DNA of 64,000 nt from Actibacterium mucosum KCTC 23349 (GCF_000647975.1 NZ_JFKE01000002.1:248001-312000), one strand, 5' to 3'; shown: positions 45,611 through 54,841, numbered from the stretch's first letter. Notes: generated from the sequence alone by a model not told the origin. Numbers and translations are program-made.

Positions 45611-46351
45611 TTACGTGACTATAGAAGGGGCCGGGCCTTTGCCGCGGCCCTTTTGTTTTGCCGTATCTTCTGAGCCGGGTGCGGGCATTGCCGTCAGAAT
45701 GCGGTCAAGCTTGCGCGTGGCAAGCCGATTGTTGAACTGAAACTGAAGTGTGGACGATGCGGCCCCGATACATGTGCCGGCCAGAACGAAGCCGCCCAGA
45801 CGAATATGTGCCTTTTGCCCCTCAAGGGCCGAGGTATTGGGCCACACGGGTTGCGCGGTTTTGGACAGAACCATTTCGCACCCGTTTCGCCCGACCTTTT
45901 TGACAAACCCACCCATGATGTGCCCGCCAACGATGGTTTGAGCGCGGAGGTTGCAATGCCGCACGCCGGCCAGCGCTGACGCTTTCCTGCGCGCACCGGG
46001 CAAGCGGTTTGTCGTCATTATCCATATCCCTGCGCCGACCAGCGTGATCGCGGCAGACAGGCGGGCATAAAGGGGCAGGGTCCCGTCCCAATTCATGCGA
46101 AAGGGCGGACCGGATGCCGGTGTGGCGGTGGTCTTGGTACGTGCGGGTTGCGCGGTTACAGGTGGGACCACGCAGGTGGTTGTGTCGGTGGCGCATGGCA
46201 ATTGCAGGCGAAAGGCCAGCAGCGTCGCCTCGGAACTGGGCGCAAGTTCGCTGGCAAGTGCGGCGGAGCCGGTCAGTTCCATCAACAGGGAAATGGTCAG
46301 AACCACAAGGAAACTAAGCGCCAATTTGGCTTTGGGGAGGAGAAAAGTCAT
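45611..46351 (-). CDS. Exported/membrane protein with a PilZ-like C-terminal domain
   Basis: The 246-residue protein has N-terminal hydrophobic segment KLALSFLVVLTISLLMELTG and a second at about residue 100 (LSAAITLVGAGIWIMT). A beta-rich C-terminal part follows (CNLRAQTIVGGHIMGGFVKKVGRNGCEMVL, AHIRLGGFVLAGTCIGAASSTLQFQF) resembling a PilZ barrel. The usual c-di-GMP motif RxxxR with D/NxSxxG is not recognisable, so ligand binding is doubtful. ATG 46351 is preferred. Its 3' end includes the acpP terminator on the other strand. The family call is tentative. Confidence 0.55.
   Translation of the reverse strand: MTFLLPKAKLALSFLVVLTISLLMELTGSAALASELAPSSEATLLAFRLQLPCATDTTTCVVPPVTAQPARTKTTATPASGPPFRMNWDGTLPLYARLSAAITLVGAGIWIMTTNRLPGARRKASALAGVRHCNLRAQTIVGGHIMGGFVKKVGRNGCEMVLSKTAQPVWPNTSALEGQKAHIRLGGFVLAGTCIGAASSTLQFQFNNRLATRKLDRILTAMPAPGSEDTAKQKGRGKGPAPSIVT
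45625..45659 (+). terminator. Terminator of acpP
   Basis: A GC-rich stem (left arm 45625-45633, right arm 45645-45653, one bulged G) is followed by a T-rich run TTTTGTTTT at 45651-45659, 27 bases after the acpP stop. It overlaps the 3' coding end of the convergent gene. Confidence 0.75.
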
Positions 46352-46507
46352 GAAAAAACTCGCAAAGGTACAAATCCTACCCAAAGGTTAAGTGAGAATG
46401 GTTAAGCAAGTCTTTTCCGAAACACAGCGCCATGCCGGCAGCCCTTGCCCTGATAGCGGAAACCGCTGTATCAGGAGCGACAACATTTGAGGCGATAGGA
46501 GCAGACA

Positions 46508-47764
46508 ATGCGTCGAGTAGTTGTGACCGGCCTTGGCATGGTGACACCGCTGGCCTGCGGGGTAGATGAAACTTGGACCCGGCTTTTGGCGGGTCAATCG
46601 GGTGCTGGCCTGATTCAACGCTTCGACGCGGAACGCGTCACGACGAAATACGCCTGCGAAGTGCCTTTGGGTGATGGCAGCGACGGCACGTTCAATGCCG
46701 ATGACTGGATGGCGCCCAAGGACCGGCGCAAGGTGGATGATTTCATTCTGTACGGAATGGCGGCAGCGGATCAGGCCGTGAAGGATTCCGGCTGGACACC
46801 TGAAAATCTGGAAAGCCAGGAACGCACGGGTGTGATGATCGGGTCGGGTATTGGCGGGTTGTCGACCATCGCCGACACAGCCGTTTTGTTGCAAGAGCGC
46901 GGCCCGCGGCGCGTGTCGCCATTCTTTATCCCCTCGGCGCTGATCAACCTGGTCTCGGGTCAGGTGTCGATCCGGTACGGGTTCAAGGGCCCCAACCACG
47001 CCGCCGTCACCGCCTGTTCCACCGGCGCGCACGCCATTGGCGATGCGGCGCGGATGATCGCGCTGGACGATGCCGACGTGATGCTGGCCGGCGGCGCCGA
47101 AAGCCCGATCTGCGAGATCGGGGTGGCGGGGTTCAACGCCTCGAAAGCGCTGTCGAGCAAATGGGCCGACGATCCCACCAAGGCCAGCCGCCCCTATGAC
47201 GCCGACCGCGACGGGTTCGTGATGGGCGAGGGCGCCGGTGTGGTGGTTCTGGAAGAATACGAGCACGCCAAGGCGCGCGGGGCCAAGATTTATGCCGAGA
47301 TCCTGGGCTATGGCATGTCGGGCGATGCCTATCACATCACCGCGCCGGCCTCGGACGGTAATGGCGGTGAACGGTCGATGCGCGCGGCGCTGAAACGCGC
47401 CGGGCTGGAACCGGGAGATGTGGATTACATCAACGCGCACGGCACCTCGACCATGGCCGACACGATCGAGCTGGGCGCGGTGGAGCGTATGATGGGCAAC
47501 GCGGCGGCCAAGGCAACGATGTCGTCAACCAAATCGGCCACCGGGCACCTGTTGGGCGCGGCTGGTGCGATCGAGGCGATATTCTCGATCCTGGCGATCC
47601 GCGATCAGGTGGCGCCACCGACGATCAACCTGGACAACCCCGAGGTCGAGCCGGTTCTGAACCTGGCCCCGCACGAGGCACAACCGCGCGAGATCAACGT
47701 GGCGCTGTCCAACAGCTTTGGCTTTGGCGGCACCAACGCGTCGCTGGTGATGGGAAAGGTATAA
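46508..47764 (+). CDS. fabF: 3-oxoacyl-ACP synthase II
   Basis: The 418-residue condensing enzyme elongates acyl-ACP with malonyl-ACP. The nucleophile Cys170 is in AAVTACSTGAHAIGDA, and the catalytic histidines are in NAHGTSTMADTIELGA near 308 and KSATGHLLGAAGAIEA near 343. The C-terminus NSFGFGGTNASLVMGK is conserved. AGGAG precedes the ATG at 46508. mltG follows after 6 bp. Confidence 0.97.
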   Translation: MRRVVVTGLGMVTPLACGVDETWTRLLAGQSGAGLIQRFDAERVTTKYACEVPLGDGSDGTFNADDWMAPKDRRKVDDFILYGMAAADQAVKDSGWTPENLESQERTGVMIGSGIGGLSTIADTAVLLQERGPRRVSPFFIPSALINLVSGQVSIRYGFKGPNHAAVTACSTGAHAIGDAARMIALDDADVMLAGGAESPICEIGVAGFNASKALSSKWADDPTKASRPYDADRDGFVMGEGAGVVVLEEYEHAKARGAKIYAEILGYGMSGDAYHITAPASDGNGGERSMRAALKRAGLEPGDVDYINAHGTSTMADTIELGAVERMMGNAAAKATMSSTKSATGHLLGAAGAIEAIFSILAIRDQVAPPTINLDNPEVEPVLNLAPHEAQPREINVALSNSFGFGGTNASLVMGKV

Positions 47765-47770
47765 CCTGAC

Positions 47771-48922
47771 ATGTGGCGGCATCTGGCCTCGAACGCGCTG
47801 TCGTTCTTTGTGGTGCTTTTGCTGCTTGCGGGCGGCGTGGCGATTTGGGGCAAAGAGCAGTTCAGCGGGCCGGGCCCCCTGGCCGAGGCGATCTGTTTCC
47901 GCGTGGCCCCGGGCAGCAATATGCGCGATGTGTCGGCCGGACTGGGCGACCGCGGCGCGGTGTCCAGCGTGGCGATCTTTCGCATGGGCTCGGACTATTC
48001 GGGCCGGGCAGGGCAGCTGAAAGCCGGCAGTTACCTGGTGGAACCGGGCACCTCGATGGAGGGCATTCTGGGAACCATCACAGGCACCGGCCGGTCGACC
48101 TGTGGCACCGAAGTGAACTTTCGCATCGGTGTAACGCGGGCCGAGCTGCAGCTGAACGAGCTGGACCCCGCCACCAACCGCTATGTGGAAATCGCCGCCT
48201 TTGATCCGGTCGCCGGCGAGGTACCCGCCGCCTATACCGAGGCCGCCGGCGCCCCCGACATCCGCTATCGCGTCACGGTGGCCGAAGGCGTGACCAGCTG
48301 GCAAGTGACCGAGATGCTGAAGGCCGCAGACTTCCTGACGGGCGAGGTGGAATTGCCATCGGAAGGATCGCTGGCACCGGACAGCTATGAGGTTGGGCGC
48401 GGTGCCGACCGCGCTGTTCTGGTGCAGCGTATGCAGGATAACCAGTCGCGTATCCTTGCAGATCTTTGGCAGGCGCGAGCCGCCGATCTGCCGATTGATA
48501 CGCCCGAAGAGGCGCTGATCCTGGCCTCGATCGTCGAAAAGGAAACAGGTCTGCCGGATGAACGCCGTCAGGTGGCCAGTGTCTTTGTAAACCGATTGAA
48601 CCAAGGCATTCGTCTGCAGACAGACCCGACGGTGATCTATGGTGTCACCAACGGGCAGGGCACGCTGGGCCGTGGGCTGCGTCAGTCGGAATTGCGGCGC
48701 GAGACTCCCTATAACACCTATGTCATCGACGGGTTGCCGCCCACTCCTATCGCCAACCCCGGACGGGCCGCGATCGAAGCGGCGCTGAACCCCGACAGCA
48801 CTCCGTTCATCTTCTTCGTGGCGGATGGCACCGGTGGGCACGCTTTTGCGGTGACATTGGCCGAGCATAATCGCAACGTCGCCGCATGGCGCCGGATCGA
48901 GGCCGAGCGGGCGAACCAATAA
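47771..48922 (+). CDS. mltG: Endolytic murein transglycosylase MltG
   Basis: The 383-residue inner-membrane protein has one N-terminal anchor (ALSFFVVLLLLAGGVAIW) and a LysM-like segment (RVAPGSNMRDVSAGL). The YceG catalytic domain has the active Glu in ALILASIVEKETGLPDER near residue 257 and TPYNTYVIDGLPPTPIANPGRAAIEA near the end. It cuts nascent glycan strands to set their length. It forms an operon with fabF, a common arrangement in this group. Confidence 0.95.
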   Translation: MWRHLASNALSFFVVLLLLAGGVAIWGKEQFSGPGPLAEAICFRVAPGSNMRDVSAGLGDRGAVSSVAIFRMGSDYSGRAGQLKAGSYLVEPGTSMEGILGTITGTGRSTCGTEVNFRIGVTRAELQLNELDPATNRYVEIAAFDPVAGEVPAAYTEAAGAPDIRYRVTVAEGVTSWQVTEMLKAADFLTGEVELPSEGSLAPDSYEVGRGADRAVLVQRMQDNQSRILADLWQARAADLPIDTPEEALILASIVEKETGLPDERRQVASVFVNRLNQGIRLQTDPTVIYGVTNGQGTLGRGLRQSELRRETPYNTYVIDGLPPTPIANPGRAAIEAALNPDSTPFIFFVADGTGGHAFAVTLAEHNRNVAAWRRIEAERANQ

Positions 48923-49009
48923 GGCAGCGGGCGACCGTGGTTCCAAGAATTGCAGGGTTCGGGTGGGGGCGCGGCGCGGTCCTGTAAGGTACTGTTAACA
49001 CTATAATTC

Positions 49010-49038
49010 TTGACTTTCGGGACGGTCCGGGGTACCAC
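49010..49038 (+). promoter_or_regulatory. Possible promoter upstream of the GTA cluster
   Basis: TTGACT (49010-49015), 17 bases, then TACCAC (49033-49038). The -10 is weak. An AT-rich segment with TATAAT (49002-49007) lies just before it. It sits ahead of a terminator-like hairpin and the first GTA gene; whether it drives the GTA is inference. Confidence 0.35.
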
Positions 49039-49063
49039 TTTTGTCAAGCTGGAAGAACTGGGC

Positions 49064-49098
49064 AAGCGGCCGCGGGGTGACCCGTTCGGCCGCTTTTT
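49064..49098 (+). terminator. Terminator-like hairpin in front of the GTA genes
   Basis: Arms AAGCGGCCG (49064-49072) and CGGCCGCTT (49087-49095) pair perfectly, an inner CGGG/CCCG pair is possible, and five Ts follow at 49094-49098. It may end the fabF-mltG transcript (142 bases after mltG) or attenuate transcription into the GTA. Confidence 0.75.
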
Positions 49099-49141
49099 CA
49101 TTCTCTCGTACGGTTAGGCACGAGAGGCGGATACTTATCGA

Positions 49142-49489
49142 ATGACACTGGTTTCTCCAACAGGGGAAGACGCGGCAAAGGCCGTGCTGGAAGCGGCTGA
49201 ACGCCACTATCAGCGCACCATCGCGGCGTTGAACAACATCATCGAGGATATCGCTCTGGGCCATTCGGCCCGGGCCAAAGAGCTGAAAGGGGCGCTGTCC
49301 GATCTGGGCAAAGCGGCCCAGACGGCATTTGACGAAAGGTCGCGAGTTGAAAAGCGTATCAAAGCAGAATCCGGCACAGCCTATGACTATGCCCTCGATT
49401 TCGCCCGAGCACGCGATGAGATCGGGCGCCGACTGGCTTGCCTCCAAGACGCCGAGCGCGCAGACGGCGTTTCTGGACAGCCTGAGTGA
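49142..49489 (+). CDS. GTA gp1, small terminase-like protein
   Basis: The 115-residue helical protein (AAKAVLEAAERHYQRTIAALNNIIEDIALG) occupies the position of RcGTA g1, shown in R. capsulatus to act as the small terminase. The coiled-coil-forming composition fits a ring-forming TerS; no specific-site DNA-binding domain is evident, in line with headful packaging of random DNA. It is the first GTA gene and overlaps the large terminase by 74 bp. Confidence 0.8.
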   Translation: MTLVSPTGEDAAKAVLEAAERHYQRTIAALNNIIEDIALGHSARAKELKGALSDLGKAAQTAFDERSRVEKRIKAESGTAYDYALDFARARDEIGRRLACLQDAERADGVSGQPE

Positions 49490-50759
49490 AAACGCGCTGC
49501 TGGCCCTGCCATACCTGTTTGAATTCTGGGCTCTGCCGCACCAGATCCCGCCGGCGGGCGATTGGCGCACATGGGTCATCATGGGCGGGCGCGGGGCCGG
49601 CAAGACGCGGGCTGGATCTGAATGGGTGCGCAGCGAGGTGGAGGGCTCGCGTCCGCTAGAGGTCGGTCGGTCGCGCCGGGTGGCGCTGGTGGGCGAAACC
49701 ATCGAGCAGGCGCGCGAGGTCATGGTGTTCGGCGATAGCGGCATTCTGGCCTGCTCGCCACCCGACCGCCGCCCGAAATGGGAGGCCAGCCGGAAACGGT
49801 TGGTTTGGCCAAATGGGGCGGTGGCGCAGGTGTTTTCGGCGCATGAACCCGAAGGGCTGCGTGGGCCGCAATTTGATGCGGCCTGGGTGGACGAGCTGGC
49901 CAAGTGGAAGCGGGCCGAGGCGGCGTGGGACATGTTGCAATTCGGGTTACGACTGGGCCCGGCGCCGCGCCAATGCGTGACAACCACGCCGCGCAATGTC
50001 TCGGTTCTGAAAACCATCCTGTCCAACCCCTCCACCGTGGTGACCCACGCGCCGACCGAGGCCAACAAGGCCTATCTGGCGGCGTCATTTCTGGAAGAGG
50101 TGCAGGCGCGCTATGCCGGGACCCGGCTGGGCCGGCAGGAATTGGCGGGCGAGTTGCTGGAAGATGCCGAGGGCGCGATGTGGTCGCAGGCCGCGTTGGA
50201 GGCCGGGCGGCTGGATCATCGTCCACAGCTGGACCGGATCGTTGTGGCGGTCGACCCGCCGGTGACGGGCAATGCAGGTTCGGACGAATGCGGGATCGTG
50301 GTGGTGGGCGTGCGGGCGCAGGGCGACCCGCAGGACTGGCGCGCCGTTGTGCTGGAAGATGCCAGCGTGGCCAGCGCCTCGCCCACCACCTGGGCCGAGG
50401 CAGCGATCCAGGCCATGGAACGCAATGGCGCCGACCGGCTTGTGGCCGAGGTGAACCAGGGCGGCGACCTGGTAGAAAGCGTGTTGCGGCAGGTGGACCC
50501 GACGGTGCCCTTCCGTGCCGTGCGCGCCGCAAAGGGCAAGGTCGCCCGGGCCGAGCCGGTGGCCGCCCTGTATGAACAGGGCCGGGTGGCGCATATGCGC
50601 GATATGGGCGCGCTGGAGGACCAGATGTGCCAGATGACCGCGCAAGGCTATATTGGCAAAGGCAGCCCGGACCGCGTCGATGCGCTGGTCTGGGCGCTGC
50701 ATGAGTTGATGATCGCCCCGGTCGCCCATTGGCGCCGACCCCGCGTACGCAGCCTTTAG
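49416..50759 (+). CDS. terL: GTA gp2, large terminase (ATPase and nuclease)
   Basis: The 447-residue packaging motor has Walker A GGRGAGKTRAG near residue 53, Walker B AAWVDELAKW near 158, and TTTPRNVSVLK (coupling motif) near 190. The RNase H-like nuclease domain opens with VVAVDPPVTGNAGSDECGIVVVG near 273, with further acidic residues in DRVDALVWALHEL. It fills the head with host DNA. ATG 49416 lies inside gp1 in another frame; upstream starts exist but would deepen the overlap. Confidence 0.93.
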   Translation: MRSGADWLASKTPSAQTAFLDSLSENALLALPYLFEFWALPHQIPPAGDWRTWVIMGGRGAGKTRAGSEWVRSEVEGSRPLEVGRSRRVALVGETIEQAREVMVFGDSGILACSPPDRRPKWEASRKRLVWPNGAVAQVFSAHEPEGLRGPQFDAAWVDELAKWKRAEAAWDMLQFGLRLGPAPRQCVTTTPRNVSVLKTILSNPSTVVTHAPTEANKAYLAASFLEEVQARYAGTRLGRQELAGELLEDAEGAMWSQAALEAGRLDHRPQLDRIVVAVDPPVTGNAGSDECGIVVVGVRAQGDPQDWRAVVLEDASVASASPTTWAEAAIQAMERNGADRLVAEVNQGGDLVESVLRQVDPTVPFRAVRAAKGKVARAEPVAALYEQGRVAHMRDMGALEDQMCQMTAQGYIGKGSPDRVDALVWALHELMIAPVAHWRRPRVRSL

Positions 50760-50869
50760 CATTCGCTTAGGATTTTATGAAAATCTTCCCCTTGTGCGGC
50801 GGTCAGCACCGCGCAGGGCGGTCCGGGTTTTGCCCGGGCCCCAACAGATCACCGAGGAGCATAGGCAAC

Positions 50870-52048
50870 ATGGTTTTGAGCATGTTTCGGCGCGCGGCCC
50901 CCGCGGCGCCTGAGAAAAAGGCGAGCGCGACAGGCCCTGTGGTGGCCTTTCACGGGGCGGGTCGGGTGGCGTGGTCGCCGCGCGATACGGTGTCGCTGAC
51001 CAAGTCCGGCTTTGCCGGCAACCCGGTTGGGTTCCGCGCGGTCAAGCTGATCGCCGAGGCCGCCGCAGCGCTGCCGCTGGTGCTGCAGGATGCCGAGCGT
51101 CGCTATGACATGCACCCGGTGCTGGAACTGATCCGCAACCCCAATCCGGGGCAGGGCCGGGCCGAGCTGTTCGAGGCGCTGTACGGTCAGATCCTGTTGT
51201 CGGGCAATGGCTATCTGGAGGCCGTGGGTGGCGGTGAAGAGGGTATGCCGCTGGAGTTGCACGTGCTGCGGTCGGACCGCATAAACGTTGTTCCCGGCAC
51301 CGATGGCTGGCCGGTGGCCTATGAATACGCGGTGGGTGGCCGCAAGCACCGATTCGAAATGCGCGGCGATTTTACCCCGATCCTGCACCTGAAATCCTTC
51401 CACCCGCAGGACGACCATTATGGTCTGAGCCCGATGCAGGCCGCGGCCACGGCGGTGGATGTGCACAATGCCGCCTCGCGCTGGTCCAAGGCGCTGCTGG
51501 ACAACGCGGCGCGACCGTCGGGCGCGATTGTTTACCGCGGTGTCGACGGCCAGGGCCAGATGAGCGAAGAGCAATACCAGCGCCTGCAGGACGAGATGGC
51601 GACCTATCACATGGGCGCGGCCAATGCGGGCCGGCCGATGCTGCTGGAAGGTGGGCTGGACTGGAAGCAGATGGGCTTCTCGCCCTCGGATATGGAATTC
51701 CAGAAGACCAAGGAAGCCGCCGCGCGCGAGATCGCCACGGCCTTCGGCGTGCCGCCGATGATGTTGGGGATCCCCGGCGACGCGACTTACTCGAATTATC
51801 AGGAGGCCAACCGCGCCTTTTACCGGCTGACGGTGCTGCCGCTGGCCGCACGGGTTGCGGCGACGGTGGCCGAGTATCTGGGCGGGTTCATCGGCGAGCG
51901 CGTGGTGCTGAAACCCGATCTGGATCAGGTGCCCGCGCTGTCCGCCGAACGTGAAACCCAGTGGAAGCGTATCGGCGACGCCGATTTCCTGACGGATGCC
52001 GAGAAACGCTTGCTGCTGGGTCTGCCGAAACTGGCGGAGGACGAATGA
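50870..52048 (+). CDS. GTA gp3, phage portal protein (HK97 family)
   Basis: The 392-residue portal forms the dodecameric DNA gate of the head. Characteristic parts are NPVGFRAVKLIAEAAAALPLVL, LLSGNGYLEAV, ILHLKSFHPQDDHYGLSPMQAA and the C-terminal EIATAFGVPPMMLGIPGDATYSNYQEANRAFYRLTVLPL. ATG 50870 follows GAGGAG; an ATG 12 bases later is also possible. About 110 bp separate it from terL. Confidence 0.93.
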   Translation: MVLSMFRRAAPAAPEKKASATGPVVAFHGAGRVAWSPRDTVSLTKSGFAGNPVGFRAVKLIAEAAAALPLVLQDAERRYDMHPVLELIRNPNPGQGRAELFEALYGQILLSGNGYLEAVGGGEEGMPLELHVLRSDRINVVPGTDGWPVAYEYAVGGRKHRFEMRGDFTPILHLKSFHPQDDHYGLSPMQAAATAVDVHNAASRWSKALLDNAARPSGAIVYRGVDGQGQMSEEQYQRLQDEMATYHMGAANAGRPMLLEGGLDWKQMGFSPSDMEFQKTKEAAAREIATAFGVPPMMLGIPGDATYSNYQEANRAFYRLTVLPLAARVAATVAEYLGGFIGERVVLKPDLDQVPALSAERETQWKRIGDADFLTDAEKRLLLGLPKLAEDE

Positions 52049-52284
52049 GCGAGCCGGAACGCAGCGGGTCCAAGTTCCTTTATGCGCCGTTCGAAGTGGC
52101 CAATGCCCGCATCGACGCCAACGAGCGCGTGGCCAAGGAACGCTGGTCGGCGCTGGAACACCGGCTGTCACTTATCGAAGCCAGCCAGGAACGGGTGGAA
52201 AAGCGCCTTTGGTTGGCGGTGTACGGCGTGGTGGCCGTGATTTTGGCGCAAGGGGCGACATCACTGATGTCGGTGGCGCCGTGA
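52045..52284 (+). CDS. GTA gp3.5-like small protein with C-terminal membrane helix
   Basis: The 79-residue protein sits between portal and protease, starting in an ATGA overlap with the portal stop. It has a helical charged N-terminus (VANARIDANERVAKERWSALEHRLSLIEASQERVEKR) and one hydrophobic segment (LWLAVYGVVAVILAQGATSLM). The position matches RcGTA ORF3.5. Function unknown. Confidence 0.75.
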   Translation: MSEPERSGSKFLYAPFEVANARIDANERVAKERWSALEHRLSLIEASQERVEKRLWLAVYGVVAVILAQGATSLMSVAP

Positions 52285-52298
52285 AAGGGGATCAGACG

Positions 52299-52895
52299 AT
52301 GACTCAGACAGCGGCCCTGACCGGGTTGGAAACGAAGTTTTGCAGCGCCGACAGCGTGTTGACCGTGACGGATGGCACGTTGGTGGAAGGGTATGCCTCG
52401 CTTTTTGGCAAGGCGGATCAGGGCGGCGACGTGGTGCAGAAGGGGGCCTATGCGGCCTCGCTGACCAAGCTGACCGCCGAGGGACGCAACGTGAAGATGC
52501 TGTGGCAGCACGACCCGGCGCAACCGATCGGCATTTGGGACGAGGTGCGCGAGGACGCCCACGGCCTTTACGTCAAAGGCCGGCTGCTGACCGATGTGGC
52601 GCGCGGGGCCGAGGCTGCGGCGCTGATCCAGGCGGGTGCCATTGACGGGCTGTCGATCGGATACCGCACCAAGAAGGCCGAGAAAGATACCAGCGGGCGC
52701 CGCCTGCTGAACGAGCTGGAGCTTTGGGAGGTCTCGCTTGTGACCTTTCCGATGCTTCCTGATGCGCGGGTTGGGGCCAAGTCGGAAGATCCGGCAGACC
52801 TGATCCTGCGTGACATGGCGGAAGCCTTCGAGGGCGCCCGCCGCGCGATGGCCGGAGATCTCTCTGGTCGGATGACCTCTCTCAAACAGGATTGA
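52299..52895 (+). CDS. GTA gp4, prohead maturation protease
   Basis: The 198-residue HK97-type serine protease has the family start VEGYASLFGKADQGGDVVQKGAYAASL, catalytic His in VKMLWQHDPAQPIG near 67 and catalytic Ser in IDGLSIGYRTKKAEKD near 115. It trims the capsid protein's scaffolding domain during head assembly. GGGG precedes the ATG. The capsid gene follows 3 bp later. Confidence 0.92.
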   Translation: MTQTAALTGLETKFCSADSVLTVTDGTLVEGYASLFGKADQGGDVVQKGAYAASLTKLTAEGRNVKMLWQHDPAQPIGIWDEVREDAHGLYVKGRLLTDVARGAEAAALIQAGAIDGLSIGYRTKKAEKDTSGRRLLNELELWEVSLVTFPMLPDARVGAKSEDPADLILRDMAEAFEGARRAMAGDLSGRMTSLKQD

Positions 52896-52898
52896 GAC

Positions 52899-54083
52899 AT
52901 GACGAAGACCGAGACCAAGTCCGGCGCGGCCGAGACCCCCGCGGCGGAGCTGAAATCTGCCCTGGCAAGCTTTGTGAGTGATTTCAAAGGCTTTCAGGAC
53001 AATGTGACCATGAAGCTGAAACAACAGGAAGAGCGCGTTACCATGCTTGATCGCAAATCGAACTTTGCCGGGCGTCCTGCCCTTGCCACCGCTGCCGAGG
53101 CTGATGTGCCCCACAAGAAGGCCTTTGCCGCCTATCTGCGTTCGGGCGAGGATGACGGTCTGCGCGGGCTGGAGATGGAAGAAAAAGCGCTGTCGACGGC
53201 CGTGGCTGCCGATGGCGGTTACCTGGTGGATCCGCAGACCTCGGACACCATCAAATCGGTGCTGAACTCGACCGCGTCGATCCGTTCGATTGCGCAGGTT
53301 GTGGCCGTGGATGCCGTGTCGTACGACGTTCTGGTCGACCACACCGATGTGGGTTCGGGCTGGGCGTCGGAAACCTCGACCATCACCGAGACCGCAACGC
53401 CGACCATCGACCGCATTGCCATCCCGCTGCACGAGCTGAGCGCCATGCCGAAGGCCAGCCAGCGACTGCTGGATGACAGCGCCTTTGACATCGAAGGTTG
53501 GCTGGCATCGCGCATCGCCGACAAGTTCTCGCGCGCCGAGGCGGATGCCTTCATCAACGGTGACGGTGTCGACAAGCCGCGCGGCATTCTGAACCACACC
53601 AATGTGGCCGAAGCCAGCTGGAGCTGGGGCAACCTGGGTTACATCGCCACCGGTACGGATGGCGATTTTGATGCGACCGCCCCGTCGGATGCAATTTTGG
53701 ACCTGGTTTATTCGCTGGGTGCGCAATACCGCGCCAACGCAACCTTCGTGATGAACTCGAAAACCGCCGGTGTGGTGCGCAAGATGAAGGACGCCGATGG
53801 CCGCTTCCTGTGGACCGATGGTCTGCAGGCCGGTGAGCCCGCACGCCTGCTGGGCTATCCGGTGCTGATCGCCGAGGACATGCCCGATATTGGCACCGGT
53901 GCCGACGCCATCGCGTTTGGCGACTTTGCCGCCGGTTACACAGTGGCCGAACGCCCCGACCTGCGCGTGCTGCGCGATCCGTTCTCGGCCAAGCCGCATG
54001 TGCTGTTCTATGCCACCAAGCGCGTGGGCGGTGACGTCAGCGATTTCGCAGCGATCAAGCTGCTGAAATTCGCGGTTTCCTAA
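52899..54083 (+). CDS. GTA gp5, major capsid protein (HK97 fold)
   Basis: The 394-residue capsid protein has an N-terminal helical delta/scaffold region (residues 1-100, LASFVSDFKGFQDNVTMKLKQQEE) likely removed by gp4. The mature HK97 fold follows: STAVAADGGYLVDPQTSDTIKSVLN, FVMNSKTAGVVRKMKDADGRFLW and GYPVLIAEDMPDIG. Codon use looks highly adapted. It forms the icosahedral or slightly oblate GTA head. Confidence 0.95.
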   Translation: MTKTETKSGAAETPAAELKSALASFVSDFKGFQDNVTMKLKQQEERVTMLDRKSNFAGRPALATAAEADVPHKKAFAAYLRSGEDDGLRGLEMEEKALSTAVAADGGYLVDPQTSDTIKSVLNSTASIRSIAQVVAVDAVSYDVLVDHTDVGSGWASETSTITETATPTIDRIAIPLHELSAMPKASQRLLDDSAFDIEGWLASRIADKFSRAEADAFINGDGVDKPRGILNHTNVAEASWSWGNLGYIATGTDGDFDATAPSDAILDLVYSLGAQYRANATFVMNSKTAGVVRKMKDADGRFLWTDGLQAGEPARLLGYPVLIAEDMPDIGTGADAIAFGDFAAGYTVAERPDLRVLRDPFSAKPHVLFYATKRVGGDVSDFAAIKLLKFAVS

Positions 54084-54241
54084 GCCAACAGCCGAATGCC
54101 CGCCGCGCCGGATGCGTGTGCGGCGGCCATCGGCGCGCGCCGGGTGAGAACCATGGGTTGTCCAGCTGTTTCCCTCCGTCCGAGCAATTCATGGGGCGCG
54201 CGCCGTCAATCAGATCCGGGGGCCGAATTGGAGAAGGTTAC

Positions 54242-54841
54242 ATGATGCTGATCGAGCAGACCACCGTGCCGGCAACGGCACTGCCGGTTGCTGAATTCAA
54301 GGATCACATGCGGCTGGGCACCGGGTTTGCCGATGACGGGGCGCAGGATGCGTTGCTTGAGGCGCTGCTGCGCGCCGCAATGGCCGCCGTCGAAGGGCGG
54401 ACGGGTAAGGCGCTGCTGACCCGCAGCGTGTCCTGGACGATCACCGCATGGCGCGACGGGTGCCGGCAGGCAATGCCGGTGGCCCCGGTGGCCGCGATCA
54501 CGGCGTTTCGCGTGGTCGACCGCGATGGGATGATCGCAACTGTGGACACCAGCGCCTATGGGCTGGAGCCGGATACACACCGCCCGCATCTGGTATCTGC
54601 GGGTGCGAACCTGCCGCTGATCCCTATCGGAGGGCGGGCCGAGGTCGTGTTTGACGCTGGATTCGGGGCCACCTGGGCCGAGATGCCGGCCGATATGGCG
54701 CAGGCGGTGATGCTGCTGGCCGCGCATTACCACGAACACCGCGCGGCCACGGGCCCCGACGAGGCGAGCATGCCCTTCGGCGTGCAAGCTTTGCTGGAAC
54801 CGTGGCGCACGGTGCGCATTCTGGGCGGGGCGCCGGCATGA
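54242..54841 (+). CDS. GTA gp6, head-tail connector (adaptor) protein
   Basis: The 199-residue protein has the head-tail connector pattern of HK97 gp6/phiE125 gp8-type proteins: an N-terminal helical bundle (LPVAEFKDHMRLGTGFADDGAQDALLEALLRAAMAAVEGRTGKALLTRSV) and a helical C-terminus (MAQAVMLLAAHYHEHR). It docks under the portal. GGAGAAGGTTAC precedes the ATG. The 158-bp gap between capsid and this gene carries no clear gene. Its stop is in an ATGA overlap with gp7. Confidence 0.88.
   Translation: MMLIEQTTVPATALPVAEFKDHMRLGTGFADDGAQDALLEALLRAAMAAVEGRTGKALLTRSVSWTITAWRDGCRQAMPVAPVAAITAFRVVDRDGMIATVDTSAYGLEPDTHRPHLVSAGANLPLIPIGGRAEVVFDAGFGATWAEMPADMAQAVMLLAAHYHEHRAATGPDEASMPFGVQALLEPWRTVRILGGAPA

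Noticed and set aside
52080-53999. 639-codon minus-strand open frame opposite GTA protease and capsid genes
   Set aside because: Antisense to well-recognised HK97 protease and capsid genes; His/Arg/Gln-rich shadow.
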